NCBI GenBank assembly: GCA_963854735.1
Contig: OY978104.1
Location: 620,001 to 684,000, forward strand
Origin: Marvania coccoides
Lineage: Eukaryota; Chlorophyta; Trebouxiophyceae; Chlorellales; Chlorellaceae
Reading direction: 5' to 3'
Length of the DNA: 64,000 bases
The notes beneath the pieces were generated by a model that saw only the letters and a program-made list of their open reading frames with translations, was not told the DNA's origin and searched no databases. Below, piece by piece: positions 46,972 to 58,838 of the stretch (positions within the stretch are counted from its first letter, which is position 1; each line of letters begins with the position of its first letter). The position numbers and the translations under genes were made by a program.

Positions 46972-48220
46972 TCAATCCTCCTTGTCCGGGATATCCGTCT
47001 TCTTCTTTGTCCGGCTGTCCCCTTTCAGCGCCAGCCTCATCATCTGAAAGAACCACCAATAGTTCAAACAGTTCAGCACCGCCATAGCAACGTAGTGAGC
47101 GTAAATCGCCGCTGCGGTCATTCCCCCCACCCGCGGCGACGCCAGCTCCCTGCCAGACGCCACTATGAATTGTTTGGACAGAATGGGGCCGTAGATGACG
47201 CGGCACGCAAAGAACATCAGAATGAAGGCAAAATTTGTAGGTGCCATGACTTTAGATTCTGCAAGCCCCGCCTTGAGGAAGACCCATCGCAGGTACAGGA
47301 GGGGCGTAGAAAGCTCCCTGCAAGAGGCAAATCAATGGGGAGGGGCATTAGTTGAAAGCGAAAAATGTAATTCTCTTGTTTCTTGCCACCAAAATAAACA
47401 TTTTGGTACGGCTGTAGTCGGTTTGCAATGGAGAATAAAACGCATGCATGCACAGGAAGACCTCTATAGCTATAGAAATTCAATAGATATTACGCACCAC
47501 ATGAGGAAACCAGCGCCGATGTGGTGCAGGCGGTGGGTGACGATGGCATTCACGTACGCGCCACAGCACATTACGGCATGCAGCAAGAAAGCAGGACCGT
47601 TTTCCTCATAGCGCGTGGTGCAGATGAAAATGTCGTACAGGAAGTAGCCAGCAGCCAGCACAATAACCGTCACAGATTCTGGGGAGGTTGAGTAAATGGG
47701 GTCAGCTGCGAGCTTGGGGTCGCGCAGCGTGGCAAACGCGCGGGGGAACTGCATTTAGACAGTAAAAAAGAAAAGGCGAACTTTAAATCATTTTTGAAGG
47801 CTTATTAAGATGAATTTGAGCGTCAACAGCGTAATAGTAATTGGGTGAGCTGAGAAAGAGAATATGCAATTAAGAGAAGGAGTGGACGCAAGCTCACCAT
47901 CATGAAGAGGAAGATGCCTCCCACCACGCGGGCGGCGACCTGCCCACACAGCCTCTTGGCTTCCTTGCTGCCGTCCCGGTCGGGGGATCTGAACAGCTTC
48001 AAAACGAGGCGCCGGAGGGGTCCCTTGGCGAGGAAGATGTCCAGGGCGATGAGCAGGATGGCTGTGGGAAGATAAATGGGGCAGTGAGCTTACGGAGGCG
48101 CCTGAAAAAGGGGGTGAGGGTAGCTCTGATCTCACCAAACAGCAATGCTCGTTCCAGCGGTGCGGCATACTCGGGTGTCACCACCGTTTGGTGCAATGCG
48201 GCTAATTTATCAAGCACCAT
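46972..48220 (-). CDS. TLC-domain multi-pass membrane protein
   Basis: Four exons (48220-48136, 48061-47898, 47748-47498, 47317-46972) give about 281 residues with at least five hydrophobic segments. TLC (TRAM/LAG1/CLN8) features are visible: VIVLAAGYFLYDIFIC, YEENGPAFLLHAVMCCGAYVNAIV, THRLHHIGAGFLMWELSTPLLYLRWVF, MFFACRVIYGPIL and a last helix before a Lys-rich tail (KKKTDIPDKED). The pattern is nearer to TLCD/TMEM56-like proteins than to ceramide synthases, which have a longer Lag1p motif. Such proteins sit in the ER or plasma membrane and affect lipid composition; no substrate can be named. Confidence 0.85.
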
Positions 48221-48476
48221 ACTAGTAAAATGAATGAATTAATGAAACATAAAATTAAAAATCAAATCAAAAAAATGTGCTTCCGCAATAGAGGAAGGCG
48301 CACGTGGCTTATTCACAATACAGCATTTTTAGCTTTTTAACGTATGCTGCAAATGCGCGTGCAACTGCAATTTCCCATCCCAATCCCAGAGGGCACCACT
48401 CTTGCGCCTTGTCCTTTGACTGACATCAAGCAAGGCGAGATGTCGCTGATCTTTCAATATTTTGATTTTTGACACT
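48221..48476. promoter_or_regulatory. Divergent promoter region TLC / UNC-45-like
   Basis: 256 bases between the two start codons; both promoters must lie here. No motif recognised. Confidence 0.4.
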
Positions 48477-50696
48477 ATGGAGGACGTTGTTACTGCCGCT
48501 GGGCAGCATAGAAGCGTCGGCAACGCTGCTTTCAGCGAGAAAGTGAGTGTTAAACTTCCCAAAGTGAAGAATTTCTTTGTACCCAACCATCGTGTTTTTT
48601 TTTTGCAAACCGCTTGCAGCGGTATGCCGAGGCCATTGAAGCGTATAGCACTGCTCTCGAGCTTCTGGCCACCCGCGATGTGCAGATCCCAACGTCTGTG
48701 CCACAGCTGCTGACCACTGTCCTCAACAATCGAGCGCTGGTAAGTGGCTTCCACACATTCCCAAATTTTAATATATATAAATGAATTTATTCCCATGAAG
48801 GCGTTCTACCGCGCTGGGAATTACCAAGACTGCCTGAGCGATGCCTTGGCTGCTCTCGCCATCGACCCCACCTCCACCAAGGCGATCTACCGCGCTGGCA
48901 CTGCCTCCCTGATGCTGGACCTCCCTGACGAGGCGGCAAAAAACCTGGAGAGACTGGACGAGCCCCCTGCTGACGCGGCGCACGTCAACCGGGCTTCAGA
49001 CCTTACCGCCCACCAAAAGTCCATCGCGGCGCTGCGGAGAACCCCAGAAATCACAGCGAAAAATCCGCAAGTTTCACTGCTGCGGGAAACCCTTCAGGCG
49101 CTCTGGGCTGACGTGGAGGGCGATGATGCCGACGCTGACGTTTCTCCGTGCCTTCAAAAGCTCGCCCAGTTGCTGTCGACGTCCGCAACCTGCAGAGCCG
49201 TCTTCGAGATCGATGATGGCTACCACCTGGTGTGGTTTTTCATGCAAAACCCAGCGCAATGCGACGAGGCGGCGGCAGTGCTGAAAGCGGCTGGAGGGGA
49301 AATTGTTACATGGTCCTGGGACACCTGGCGCCGCCTGGTGGCGATTGCCACGGCAGGAGAGGACGACAAAATATGTGCTGCTGCGTTGAAACAAATGCGG
49401 AAAGCCGCGGAGAGCTGCGTCTGGGTGAAAACGCAGCTGCTCACGCACCCTCTTCCCGAGCTGGGAAACAAGCCCGGTACGCCAGTCGTGGTGCCTCTGC
49501 AGCGCGTGCTCGACGCCATGAAGACGCAAAAACTTGGGGCTGCGTCTTTGGAAGCGGCAGCAGAGTTGCTGGCGGTTTTCGCTGACCAGGCTGGAGCGAG
49601 CGCTTTAGCAGCCTTGCCCTCAGCATGCACCCCTCTGCAGACCCTGCTCGTCGCATTTGGTGCCGCTCCTGAGGTTTCCGCAGCTGACAGGCCCTCTCAG
49701 GGCGCTGAAGGCCTCGAAGAGACGGATTTAGACGAGGAAGAAAATAAAGCGCTGCAGGCCCTCCGCGAAAAGCAGAGGGCGGTCTACGACGCCCAGGCTG
49801 TAGCGCTGCGACGACATCTGCTTTCCACTCTGAAAGAGCTCTGCGCCCACCGCTCCCTAGTGATCAGCGAAGCAGTGCAGCAGCGGCCCAGCGACAGCGC
49901 GGCGACAAAAGAAGGGACCTCTCTGGTGCCAGCCATGCTCTCCATGATAAACGAACTGATGGAAATATCCCCCAAGCGCATGGCTCCCATTTTGGGCCAA
50001 GATTTGCGCCCCAAGACCTTTTCCAAGCGGCCTTTTTCTGCCGACTGGATGGATAACCCAGCTGGAGACTTTCTAGTGAACCTCAGCGGAGGGGCCATCA
50101 CCTCTCAACAAGTAGAGGAGGAGGTTGTGGAAGAGTTGCATCCCCCTCCTACCCTTCTAGAGCTGGCTGTGGGGGCGTTCATCGACGTCTGCTCTGCGAG
50201 CCCCGCTATGGCCACCAATTGCTTTCGCAGCGGCGCTCTGGAGCTGTCTCAGCGGCTGACTGGGTTTCTTACGCCTGCTGTGGCTGCGGCAGGGCAGCGC
50301 GTGTGCGCTGAGGTGTGTGATCGCTGCCCTGATGCCCTGGAAGAAGTGTTGCACGATGGCGGGGTTGCGCGCCTCGCAGGCATTGCTGCGTACGCTAAAA
50401 ACGTGGCGCACGCTGCTGCAGCAATGGATAAACTGGCGTCGCAGGTCGACGCATGCAGCGGCGACGACTTTTCGCTGCTCATTGCCCCCAGCGAGGTCGG
50501 TGTTCTGGGCGCCGCACTGGAGGCTGCGGTGGGTGGAAGAGGCGAAGGGGGCGGTGTGAAATTGGCGGGGGGCAGGCTGTTGCGGCTGTGCGCTGACCGC
50601 ACGCTTCGCTGCAGAGGCGGTGGTGGTGGAAAGGTGCCGCGAGGTGGGGGGTGGGATGAGCTAGACCAGGGGGCGCTGCAGAAGGTCATTAATTAG
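48477..50696 (+). CDS. UNC-45-like TPR and armadillo co-chaperone
   Basis: Three exons (48477-48542, 48620-48739, 48801-50696) give about 693 residues. The N-terminus is a TPR domain: HRSVGNAAFSEKRYAEAIEAYSTAL, then NNRALAFYRAGNYQDCLSDALAALAIDPTSTKAIYRAGTASLML. This is the Hsp90/Hsp70-binding type found in UNC-45, Sti1 and related co-chaperones. The rest is helical with armadillo-like character (RRHLLSTLKELCAHRS, LELAVGAFIDVCSASPAMATNCF). The layout suggests an UNC-45/She4-like protein, but the myosin-binding UCS part is not clearly recognisable, so another TPR co-chaperone is possible. The last exon runs 1.9 kb without an intron. Confidence 0.65.
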
Positions 50697-50853
50697 GTGC
50701 AGGGCAAGAGCTAAACAAATTTCGACTGCAACTGATTTTGAAACGACCAAAATATTTTTTTGTTACAAATACGTACGTACAAAATAAAATAATGAAGAAA
50801 CATGAATTTGTATGCTGTCCACAAGTGCGAGTTTATACATAATTCAAATGAAA
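50697..50853. other. Convergent 3' spacer UNC-45-like / VPS22
   Basis: 157 bases, AT-rich, with an AATAAA near 50783 that could serve the plus-strand gene. Confidence 0.4.
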
Positions 50854-51702
50854 CTATTTTGGACATCTCCGAATCGATGCGGCGCCTAGTTCCAGGTCGT
50901 CTGCTGCCTGCACCGCTCCCCTGAATCCCACCACTGGCAGCCCCGCTTCCTGCTGCATTCGCTCCACAGCGCTCTCCATCCCCACAGCAGGGCACCAGTA
51001 CAGCCGCTGCCCGCCCCCAGGGGGGTCATCCACGAGAATCAGCCCGTCTTTTGCGAGCCCGGTCAGCGCATCATCGGTTCTAGCCTCTTTCCACCCCAAA
51101 TTTGCGGCGACGTCGGCGCTGCTGAAATACCCTCCCAGCTTGTCCGCGAGCTCCACCAGCGCGTTGCCGTCTGTAGACAGCTCCGCAGGGACGCTGCGCA
51201 CGAAGGGACGCCCAGCAATCTTCACCACGCCCAGTCCCCCGCCCAGCGCCGATAATTTTTCGATCGCTCGAATAACGTCGTCTTTAGACACGCGGTCGGC
51301 AGCGGACCCCCGCCGCCGCTCCAAGTGACGATGCACTACCTCCAGGTCTGACAGGCCCCCGTCAAAGGAGCGCCGAGCACGGCAGACGTCTAAAACCGTA
51401 ACCGCAAGCGCGTAGTAAAAGTCTCCTAGGCCCAGTTTTTGCGCCCAGGTGGACTTGTTGGAGACGAGCGGGTCGACGCCGATGTTGGCGCACATGGCGT
51501 GGAATTGCTGCCGAAATTCGGGGTCCTTTCTGATGTCGTCGCGATGGGCAGCAGCGAACTGCTCCAAGCTGGCTTTGAAGGTGGACATTTGGGCGCGCAT
51601 GGTGGCCAGCTTCTTGGCTTGCGTCTCCTCCCCCAGCACGCGGTACTGCTCGGCGGTGCGGGCCACGGCAGCGGCGCCGCTCATCCCGGGGCGCCGCTTC
51701 AT
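50854..51702 (-). CDS. VPS22: ESCRT-II subunit VPS22 / SNF8 (EAP30)
   Basis: A single-exon gene of 282 residues on the minus strand. The sequence follows the EAP30 family from end to end: MKRRPGMSG at the start, LATMRAQMSTFKASLEQFA, IRKDPEFRQQFHAMCANIGVDPL, LGLGDFYYALAVTVLDVCRA, GGLSDLEVVHRHLERRRG and VSKDDVIRAIEKLSALGGGLGVV. RPFVRSVPAELSTDGNAL and the second winged helix WKEARTDDALTGLAKDGLILVD end it. ESCRT-II sorts ubiquitinated cargo into multivesicular bodies. The C-terminus is about 20 residues longer than the human protein. The start at 51702 is favoured over the internal Met because the human protein also begins with MxRR. Confidence 0.95.
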   Translation of the reverse strand: MKRRPGMSGAAAVARTAEQYRVLGEETQAKKLATMRAQMSTFKASLEQFAAAHRDDIRKDPEFRQQFHAMCANIGVDPLVSNKSTWAQKLGLGDFYYALAVTVLDVCRARRSFDGGLSDLEVVHRHLERRRGSAADRVSKDDVIRAIEKLSALGGGLGVVKIAGRPFVRSVPAELSTDGNALVELADKLGGYFSSADVAANLGWKEARTDDALTGLAKDGLILVDDPPGGGQRLYWCPAVGMESAVERMQQEAGLPVVGFRGAVQAADDLELGAASIRRCPK

Positions 51703-52055
51703 ATAATATTTGCAGTTTGCCTTTAGCAGCTGGGGAGGTATTAATGGGATGTATGGTGTGTATTGAGGGTTAGGAAGGCGATATATGCGTCGACAAAAGC
51801 AATAAACGAAAACTTGTTTTCGAATGGAATCCCAAAATGTTTGAGAGAGGAAGGAGTGTTTGGTTCGTGAAAAGGCGAAGATCAGGTTGCAGTATTATTT
51901 TGAAAATTAATTTGGTGCGCTGGAGGCAAAAATAAGAGCTGAACTGAGCTCGGTTAGGTCATAAAAAAAATAAAACTCAACCATGAAAAATTGGAAAAAA
52001 AATCTCGCTCTCCAGCGTCCCGAAGCGCTTTTAAAAAATAAAATAAAATGTCAAG
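51703..52055. promoter_or_regulatory. Divergent spacer VPS22 / Hsp20-like
   Basis: 353 bases, AT-rich, with presumed promoters of both genes. An in-frame-stopped ATG lies at 52048, just before the chosen start of the Hsp20-like gene. Confidence 0.4.
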
Positions 52056-53091
52056 ATGACGGACACCGTATTCCGGCTGCAAATCCTGTCAAACCATCTG
52101 AAATTCACCTCATTATTGCCAGATTCGAATTCACAGGTTGTTGTTTCGCAGCAGGTACGCTTGCAGGCTCAAAAAGTGCATTTTGTGGTTTAATCGAGCT
52201 CCAATAATGGCGATTCCCCCCAAATTATGCTGGCAAATTATGCTGTAAACCTGAACCTGCATTTCCCGTCATCTCCTCTCAATTTTCAGACCTGCGCCGC
52301 CCACCAGACCCTTCTCTACGCCCGCCCCGCAGCTCCAGATGCGCGCTTCGCTTGCCCAGCCCGCCACCCTCCTCCCTCAGCCGAGCTTGAGGCGCTAGGC
52401 GTGGCCAAAGCCGTTCTCAGCAAAACCATGCACCCTTTCACCACCGCCCGCCCTCCCTCTCCTCCTCTCCCTTCCGCCGCCCTCCCCCCCTCTCCTCCTC
52501 CCCCGCTCTACGCCCGCCCGGCGTCCGACTTTTCTATTTTTCTTCCCCAGGAAAAAGAAACTGCCATCGCGCTTCTTTCTTCCTCCTTTCAGAAGGCTGG
52601 CACTGCTTCTCTGCCGCCACTGCTATCGCAGAGCGGCCACTTTGCACCGCACGTCACCGTGCAGGAGTCGGAGTTTGGCTACCTGCTGCAGGCTGCCCTG
52701 GCGGGAGTGAAGGCCGGCGACGTTCGCATTGAGCTGCTATCTGGGGACCGTCTGGTGGTCACAGGGGTGCGCAGGGCGGACCGAGCGGACAATAGGCTGC
52801 TTCCAGAGCTGCTGGTGCCGCTGCAGGAGGTGTTTGGCCTGCCAAGAGGCGGCAAACCCAAGCTGCTACATGGGGAGATGCCGCTGCCGTCTGGCCGTTT
52901 CAGGCTGGTGTGGCCGCTGCCCAAGGACGCCAACCCCGAGAGTCTGCGTGCTGAGGTCAAGGTGCACAAAAAATTGAAATATAATCTATCATTTTTACAA
53001 TTTTTTATTTTTTATTTTTTTTTGTTGCGCAATGCAGGATGGGTGCCTGCTGGTGTCTCTGACCAAGAGGGACGTCTTGACGCTGCTGTAA
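52056..53091 (+). CDS. Hsp20 / alpha-crystallin-like protein
   Basis: Three exons (52056-52154, 52290-52961, 53038-53091) give about 274 residues. The C-terminal half fits the alpha-crystallin fold: FGYLLQAALAGVKAGDVRIELLSGDRLVVTGVRR, then after an insert GRFRLVWPLPKDANPESLRAEVKDGCLLVSLTKR, where the A-x-x-x-DGxLxV signature spans the last splice junction. The N-terminal half is Pro-rich (PPSPPLPSAALPPSPPPP), with no clear transit peptide. The insert between strands (DRADNRLLPELLVPLQEVFGLP) is longer than usual. It may be a divergent small heat-shock protein or an Hsp20-fold protein with another role. A splice at 52961/53038 is needed to recover the last strand. Confidence 0.75.
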
Positions 53092-53186
53092 TGGGGTGGA
53101 GGGTGTATAGCTGCCATGTAAATATTGTGCCTTAGCTTTGATTTGTTGTTTCTCGTGTTTGCGTTGCCCTAAGTTCTTTTCTAAAG

Positions 53187-56100
53187 ATGGTGATTACAGT
53201 TGATCCATCAGCGCTGGACAGCCAGCGAGGCTGTTTGTGAGTATTGCATAACTATGTTTTCTTAAATGTATTCTGCTTGCTTGTATATCGAACAGCTGTT
53301 TTTGGATAGCTGCAAAGCGAAATTTTACCGGCTCTGTAAAAACTAGTGAATCTATCTGTTATTTGACGCGTTATGCATTTCAGAGCCGACGGGAAAGATA
53401 AGAGGGGCGTCAGTGTTGGCTATTCTTTTGCAGGATGTTTAGTAAGGACCCTGACCCTGCCAAAGGAGCCGACTGCGATGCCGTCAATGAAATCGCTGGC
53501 ATGGAGCTACTGCTAGCTCATGCGAGTTTCTTCTCCCGCTGCGCAAACTGCCATTGCAGATCACGCCACGGTGCGCAAAATGCATGCTACGGTGCGCCGC
53601 CTCTTTCGGCTAAAAAAACGTGGTAGGTAAGAAAGTCGACATCATCCGCCTCTCCCTCGCTATCATCGAGAAAAAGAGGCGGCTTTTGCTTTCACCAAAA
53701 TCCGCTTGGAGAAGGGATTTTTATATTTAAAATGGCGCTCCAGTGAGTCGCCCAGGCCGACATAGCGGAAAGTAATTTCGAATGTTCAGACCGGATGGGC
53801 AAGGTGTTGGACTAGGTGGCTCAGAATGGTGCGTTTGTACATAGAAAAGCAAATTGGACGCGCTTGTTGCGCCGCCCCGCCCCTTTTCAAACGTCCCACA
53901 TTGATCTTTTGCTGAGATGAGTTTTTTTTGTTGTAGGGGAGATATCAATCAAAACGTATCACATTTGCTTGATGAACTTGACATTCCTCGAGCCATCTCT
54001 GCTCCGCCGCACCTGGATGACCGCTGGGCGCAGCTGGTAAGATCATTGATGTTGTCGCATCCCATGCCAAGTCGCCGTTTTGGGGGTCACTAAACCCCAT
54101 GTTTTCACTGCATTTTCCATTTTCAACACGTTACACGCGCAATGCATATGCCCAACCTCCTCTTTTTTGCCATTTTGCAGCAAAACAGGGGCGACGGCTC
54201 GGGGGCTGACATGAAAGCGGCTGCCATGGCTGATATCCGGCTGGACGAGGACTACAACCGCTTCTATCAGGCGCAGGTCGCCAGCGGCAAGAAGCTGCCC
54301 CCACCTCTGGACGGCCGCACTCTGTACAACGAGCTGCCGCAGTATGCCCAGATGCCGCCCTCCGCCCAGGAAGAGCTGGCACAGCACCTGATGCGACAGC
54401 ACGCAGCCTCGCCCGCACCCACTCTGGACGCATCCAGCGTGCCTCCCAGCGTGCTGCACGCGCTCACGCAGCTCTCGGTGGCCGGCCGAGCCTCCCCCGC
54501 CCCGCAAGGGTTGAGCAGCGCCGATGCAGCCACGCTGCAGAGCTTGCAAGCGCTGGCGCAGCAGGCGGCGGCAGCGGGGCCGTCTCCAGCGCCAATGGGA
54601 CCCTCCCCGCCCCCGCCCGCAGCTTCCCCGCAGCTCTCAGCGGCCACGAACGCTGCGGTGGCGGCGGCGCTGCACGCGCAGGCAGCCGCTTCTGGGATTC
54701 CCCCAGGGGTGTCTCTGGAGTACCAGGCAGCGTATCAAGCGGCCTACCACGCGGCACTGCAGCAGCAAGCGGCGCAGCAGCTCATGGGAACCCAGCAGAT
54801 CCCGCCCCATCTGGCTCACCTCCTGGGGGCTTCCATGCACGGCGGAGGGGGGCAAATGAACGGGATGAACGGCATGCTGGCGGCCGCCACAGCGGCGCAG
54901 CTTGCCATGGCGCCGGCGTTCATGCAGGGCAATCCCGCGGCCGCGGCGGCCGCGGCGGCGGCAGCGGCTGCTGCGGTGGCCAACCAGAATGGCATGCGTG
55001 GCAACCGCGGCGGCAGCGAGCACCACTTGGACCACATGGACCGGCGGGGTGGGGGACGGCACGGTCATGACCGCGACAGGCGCAACCGTGGGCGGCATCA
55101 GGATGATAACAACGGCAACAACAATAACAACAACAATCGGATGAGAGGCAGCGGAGTTGGGGGGCGACCGCCCACTGGGGCAGGGCCTCTGGGCCCGCTG
55201 GGCATGGACGACGACGACGCGGCTTTCACGTTCAAGTACCAGACGCTGGAGGAGATTGAAGGCAAGGTGGTGGAGGTAGCGCAAGACCAAAACGGCTGTC
55301 GGTTTTTGCAGAAAAAGTTCGACGAGGGGGGGCCCGCCGCCATCTCTCAGGTGTTTTCTGAGATTCTGGACAGCATCGTGGACCTGATGACCGACCCCTT
55401 TGGCAACTACCTCATCCAGAAGCTCCTAGATAGGTGCTCGGAGGAGCAGCGCCTGCAGGTCGGTATATCTATTCAATTTTCGAGGCGTTTTACAGCTTCT
55501 CATTCATCATTTTAGAACTCGCTCCATTTCACCTCGCATACGCATTATTTTGCTCGGAATTTCGCCAAATATGGAGACTAAATTATTCAAAATGACGCAT
55601 CCTGAATTCCCCTCTTTTTCTGATTCTCATTTCTTCCCCCACAATAAACTCCCCTCACACACAGGTTCTCAAGACGGTGGCCCCCACCGGCGACCTCGTC
55701 AGCGTCGCGCTCAACACCCACGGCACGCGGGCAGTGCAGAAGCTCATCGAGACGCTCACCTCACGGGAGCAGACGCAGCTGGTCATTGACGCTCTCAAAC
55801 CGGGGGTAGTCAACCTCATCCGCGACCTCAACGGCAACCACGTGGTGCAGCGCTGTCTGCAGCGGCTGTCCCCCGACGAAGCCCAGTTTATTTACGAGTC
55901 TGCCTGCGAGCACTGTCTGGACATCGCCACCCACCGCCACGGCTGCTGCGTGCTGCAGCGCTGCATCGACTACTCCACCAACCAGCAGAAACGCACGCTG
56001 GTGGAGCACATCGCCAAGCACTCGCTGCCGATGGCGCAGGACCCTTTCGGCAACTACGTCGTGCAGTACGTGCTGGAGCTGGGCCACCCTGAAACCTCCA

Positions 56101-56426
56101 CCCTTGTGATGACCAACCTCAAGGGGCACTACGGGGAGCTCGCCACGCAGAAGTTTTCGTCCAACGTGGTCGAAAAATGCCTGAAACTGGGCGGGGCGGG
56201 GCTCACGGAGGCCAGAAATGAGGTGGTGGACGAGCTGATGACCAGCCCGCAGCTGGGGCGGCTGCTGCAGGACCCCTACGCGAACTACGTGATGCAGAGC
56301 GCGTTGACTGTGACCACTGGACCGCGCCACGGCGCGCTGGTTGAGGCGATTAGGCCGCATCTGCCGGCGCTGCGGGGCACCCCCCACGGCAAGCGCATCC
56401 TGGCCAAGCTGGGGTCCAAGATCTAA
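53187..56426 (+). CDS. PUM: Pumilio / PUF RNA-binding translational regulator
   Basis: Five exons (53187-53236, 53434-53622, 53937-54036, 54181-55458, 55665-56426) give about 792 residues. The first ~390 are low complexity: Ala- and Gln-rich, an Ala run near 54940-54980, and an Asn run near 55106-55140. The last ~390 form eight PUF repeats. Base-contact triplets read CR-Q, NY-Q, TR-Q, NH-Q, CC-Q, NY-Q, SN-E and NY-Q for repeats 1-8, which predicts the canonical UGUA-type target. PUF proteins repress or localise mRNAs in the cytoplasm. The two 5'-most exons are inferred from phase and splice sites only. AATAAA follows at 56671. The start lies just 95 bases after the Hsp20-like stop. Confidence 0.9.
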
Positions 56427-57696
56427 TCAAGAGGGAGATTCGAATAACAAGCAGCAGCCAACTCGACAGACCGACAGCGTTTCTAGCTCACTTTGTGTTT
56501 TTTTCCTTTTACCCACACCGACAACTCACTTGCTCACTTAGTGTGTTTTTACTCACCATTTGGATTTGAGAGGAGGGAGGGTGCATTTTAGTGCGGAAAG
56601 AAGCAGCATTGCCTATTTCACGGGTATTGCTTGCTGACTTTCTGCCTCATTTGCACTCGCCCCGGTGTTCAATAAAAAGGCAATCCGACAACATCATCAT
56701 TTATAGTATTTTTCTTTGTTTTTGGCGCCCATTTTTTTTTTGCTTTCCTGCTCCTCCCCTGTTTTCTCTCTCTTTATCTCTCCTTTCTACCTTTCCTCTT
56801 CGGCGGCTCGGTGAAAACTTTTTGGGGCCAGCTGCGTCGCACAATTCTATTTGTCTTTCTAAAACTTTTTCTCTCTATCCTACGCAGCCGCTTCCCCGTC
56901 CCTTCACCCGTGTTCTCACCATTTCTATTCCTTCTCTCCACCCCCGCAGCCTCCACACCCTGATAAAATGAAAATATAATGGGAGGGGGGGGAACACAGG
57001 GGGGGGAGCGGCGCAATGTGTTATTGTACCTCTGGCTGTGGCTACTTTGTGTCATCTACTCAATACCAACATGTTGTATCTCTGCCTATGCACTTTATGT
57101 TTGGCACCTATCACTCTCCCTGGCCCTTTTTTTTTAATTGAAGGGGGCGGGTTCAGTGGGCCTTTGGCCTGTGTAAAACATAGCATACAAAACTCACAAA
57201 AAAAAGAAATAAAAATAAAGAAGGAAAGACCCTTTTCAGTCGGGAAAGCAGAATATTGTGTTAAACTGCAGTACGTGCTCTCAAAACATTGTGAGTGGGC
57301 TTTGGCGAAAGCATGGTCTCTTTTCATAGGGGGAGTTTCTGCACCGGCGGCATAAAGACAGCTAGCAACGGGTCTCCCTGCGGCATGGCACCATTTTAAT
57401 GCCTGCGTGCTCAGAATCAAGAGGCAGAATGATTTTGTTTTCTGACGCTCAACTTAGACCCATCCCACTCCATGTGCGCCTCTGCAGAGCCCCATCCACC
57501 ACCAGCAGACTCCCCACAGCTATTATTCAATAACCACCCCTCCTTAGCTGTCATTATTACTATGCATGTGTATAAATTTCTCTGCCTCCCCCGCCTCGGC
57601 TCAAAATCGCAAACTTTCTCTTTCCACATGACCACCACCACATGATTTTTTTTGGCTTTACATGTTTTTATACCTATTAAAACGTACAGAATCTCT
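56427..57696. other. Convergent 3' region Pumilio / eL22, 1.27 kb
   Basis: Pumilio 3' UTR with AATAAA at 56671-56676, then C/T-rich and G-rich low-complexity DNA (G-runs near 56983-57008) and the eL22 3' UTR. Short open frames here are compositional and show no family motif. Confidence 0.5.
56671..56676 (+). terminator. Probable polyadenylation signal of Pumilio
   Basis: AATAAA 245 bases after the Pumilio stop, giving a 3' UTR of ordinary length. Confidence 0.5.
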
Positions 57697-58089
57697 CTAC
57701 TCCTCGTCGTCGCTGGCGGCCTCGTCGTTGTCGGCAATGTTGAAGTACCTGAGCTCGTACACCGACCGGTCCTTGTTGGAGGCGATCACCCGCAGCCAGT
57801 CACGCACGTTGTGCTTCTTGAGGAACTTCTTGGTGAGGTACTTGAGGTAGCGCTTGCTCATGGCCACCTCAGATGTGATGGTGACCTTCGTCTTGTCGCG
57901 GGACACGCTGACGTTGTCGCCCAAGACGCCGGTCTTTCCGCCCACCTTGATCTTATCCGTCAAGAACTTCTCGAACGCCGCAATGTCCATGATGCTGTCG
58001 TCCACAGGCTTCGAGCAGTCGATCACAAAGGTCTGGGCCTTCTTGCCCTTCTTGGGCGCCGCTGCGGCCCGTCGACCAATCTGAACCAT
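57697..58089 (-). CDS. RPL22: 60S ribosomal protein eL22
   Basis: A single coding exon of 130 residues, the normal size. Sequence marks: [95 protein letters not shown] and an acidic end DDEE. It is a cytosolic large-subunit protein. An acceptor-like TTTGCAG lies 13 bases before the ATG, so a 5' UTR intron is likely, as is common for ribosomal protein genes. Confidence 0.96.
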   Translation of the reverse strand: MVQIGRRAAAAPKKGKKAQTFVIDCSKPVDDSIMDIAAFEKFLTDKIKVGGKTGVLGDNVSVSRDKTKVTITSEVAMSKRYLKYLTKKFLKKHNVRDWLRVIASNKDRSVYELRYFNIADNDEAASDDEE

Positions 58090-58838
58090 TTTTCCCTGCT
58101 CCTGCAAACAGTCCAACGATAAAAGGGTGAGTATTTCGTGCTAGTCGCCAAAAATTAGTCCCAATTATATAAAATTTCTCTCCGCTGCCCGGCTGCCTCC
58201 GCTGCGCATTAATTAATGGTTTTAAATATGAGACTGTTCCGCTGGATGTGTTTGTGAAGGCTGCCCCCTCCCCGCCAGCAGCCATCTATTATTTTCCAGC
58301 CCATCGCCGCCCTGGGCTTTTCGAGCTCCGCTGAGTGCACGCGAGTTTCCGGGTGTTCCTAATGGCTCACCTATGCGTATTATTTCAAAGAGAACTAAGT
58401 CGCTGCGAATAAGGACTCGAATAGGCCGAAATTGCATTCACTAGACCCTGTTTTTTTAGAAAAAACAATTCGACGAAAAATTCAATTTTCAATAGCAACA
58501 AATACTCTCGAATGTATGGAAATCACATTAGCATAAAAACAGAGTCAATGTCTGGGTAGTGCAAATCCCACATTTTTTCATAAGAACAAGACTTGAATCT
58601 TGCTCTTGCTCGTTCACTAATCATCGCCACCATTCTTAAGCTGGAAACATGGCAAACTTACGCTAGCATCCCCCAATTCGCATCCCTCCTTTGCATCACC
58701 AGAGATCTTCTGCACACACAATCCCAACAATAAGATCAAAGCCTACTTCCTGGCCCCGTGCAGCTCGCTGGGCGCCTCATCTTCCGTGTCAACTCCCCCG
58801 TGGCGCGCGCCCTCCCATTGTACATAACTTAATCGGCA
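58090..58838. promoter_or_regulatory. Divergent spacer eL22 / membrane protein
   Basis: 749 bases. The left part probably contains the eL22 5' UTR intron and promoter, the right part the promoter of the plus-strand gene. No RNA gene or repeat was recognised. Confidence 0.4.

Noticed and set aside
56591..57420. Coding frames in the Pumilio / eL22 spacer
   Set aside because: Low-complexity C/T- and G-rich DNA; the frames start at arbitrary ATGs and lie in the expected 3' UTRs.
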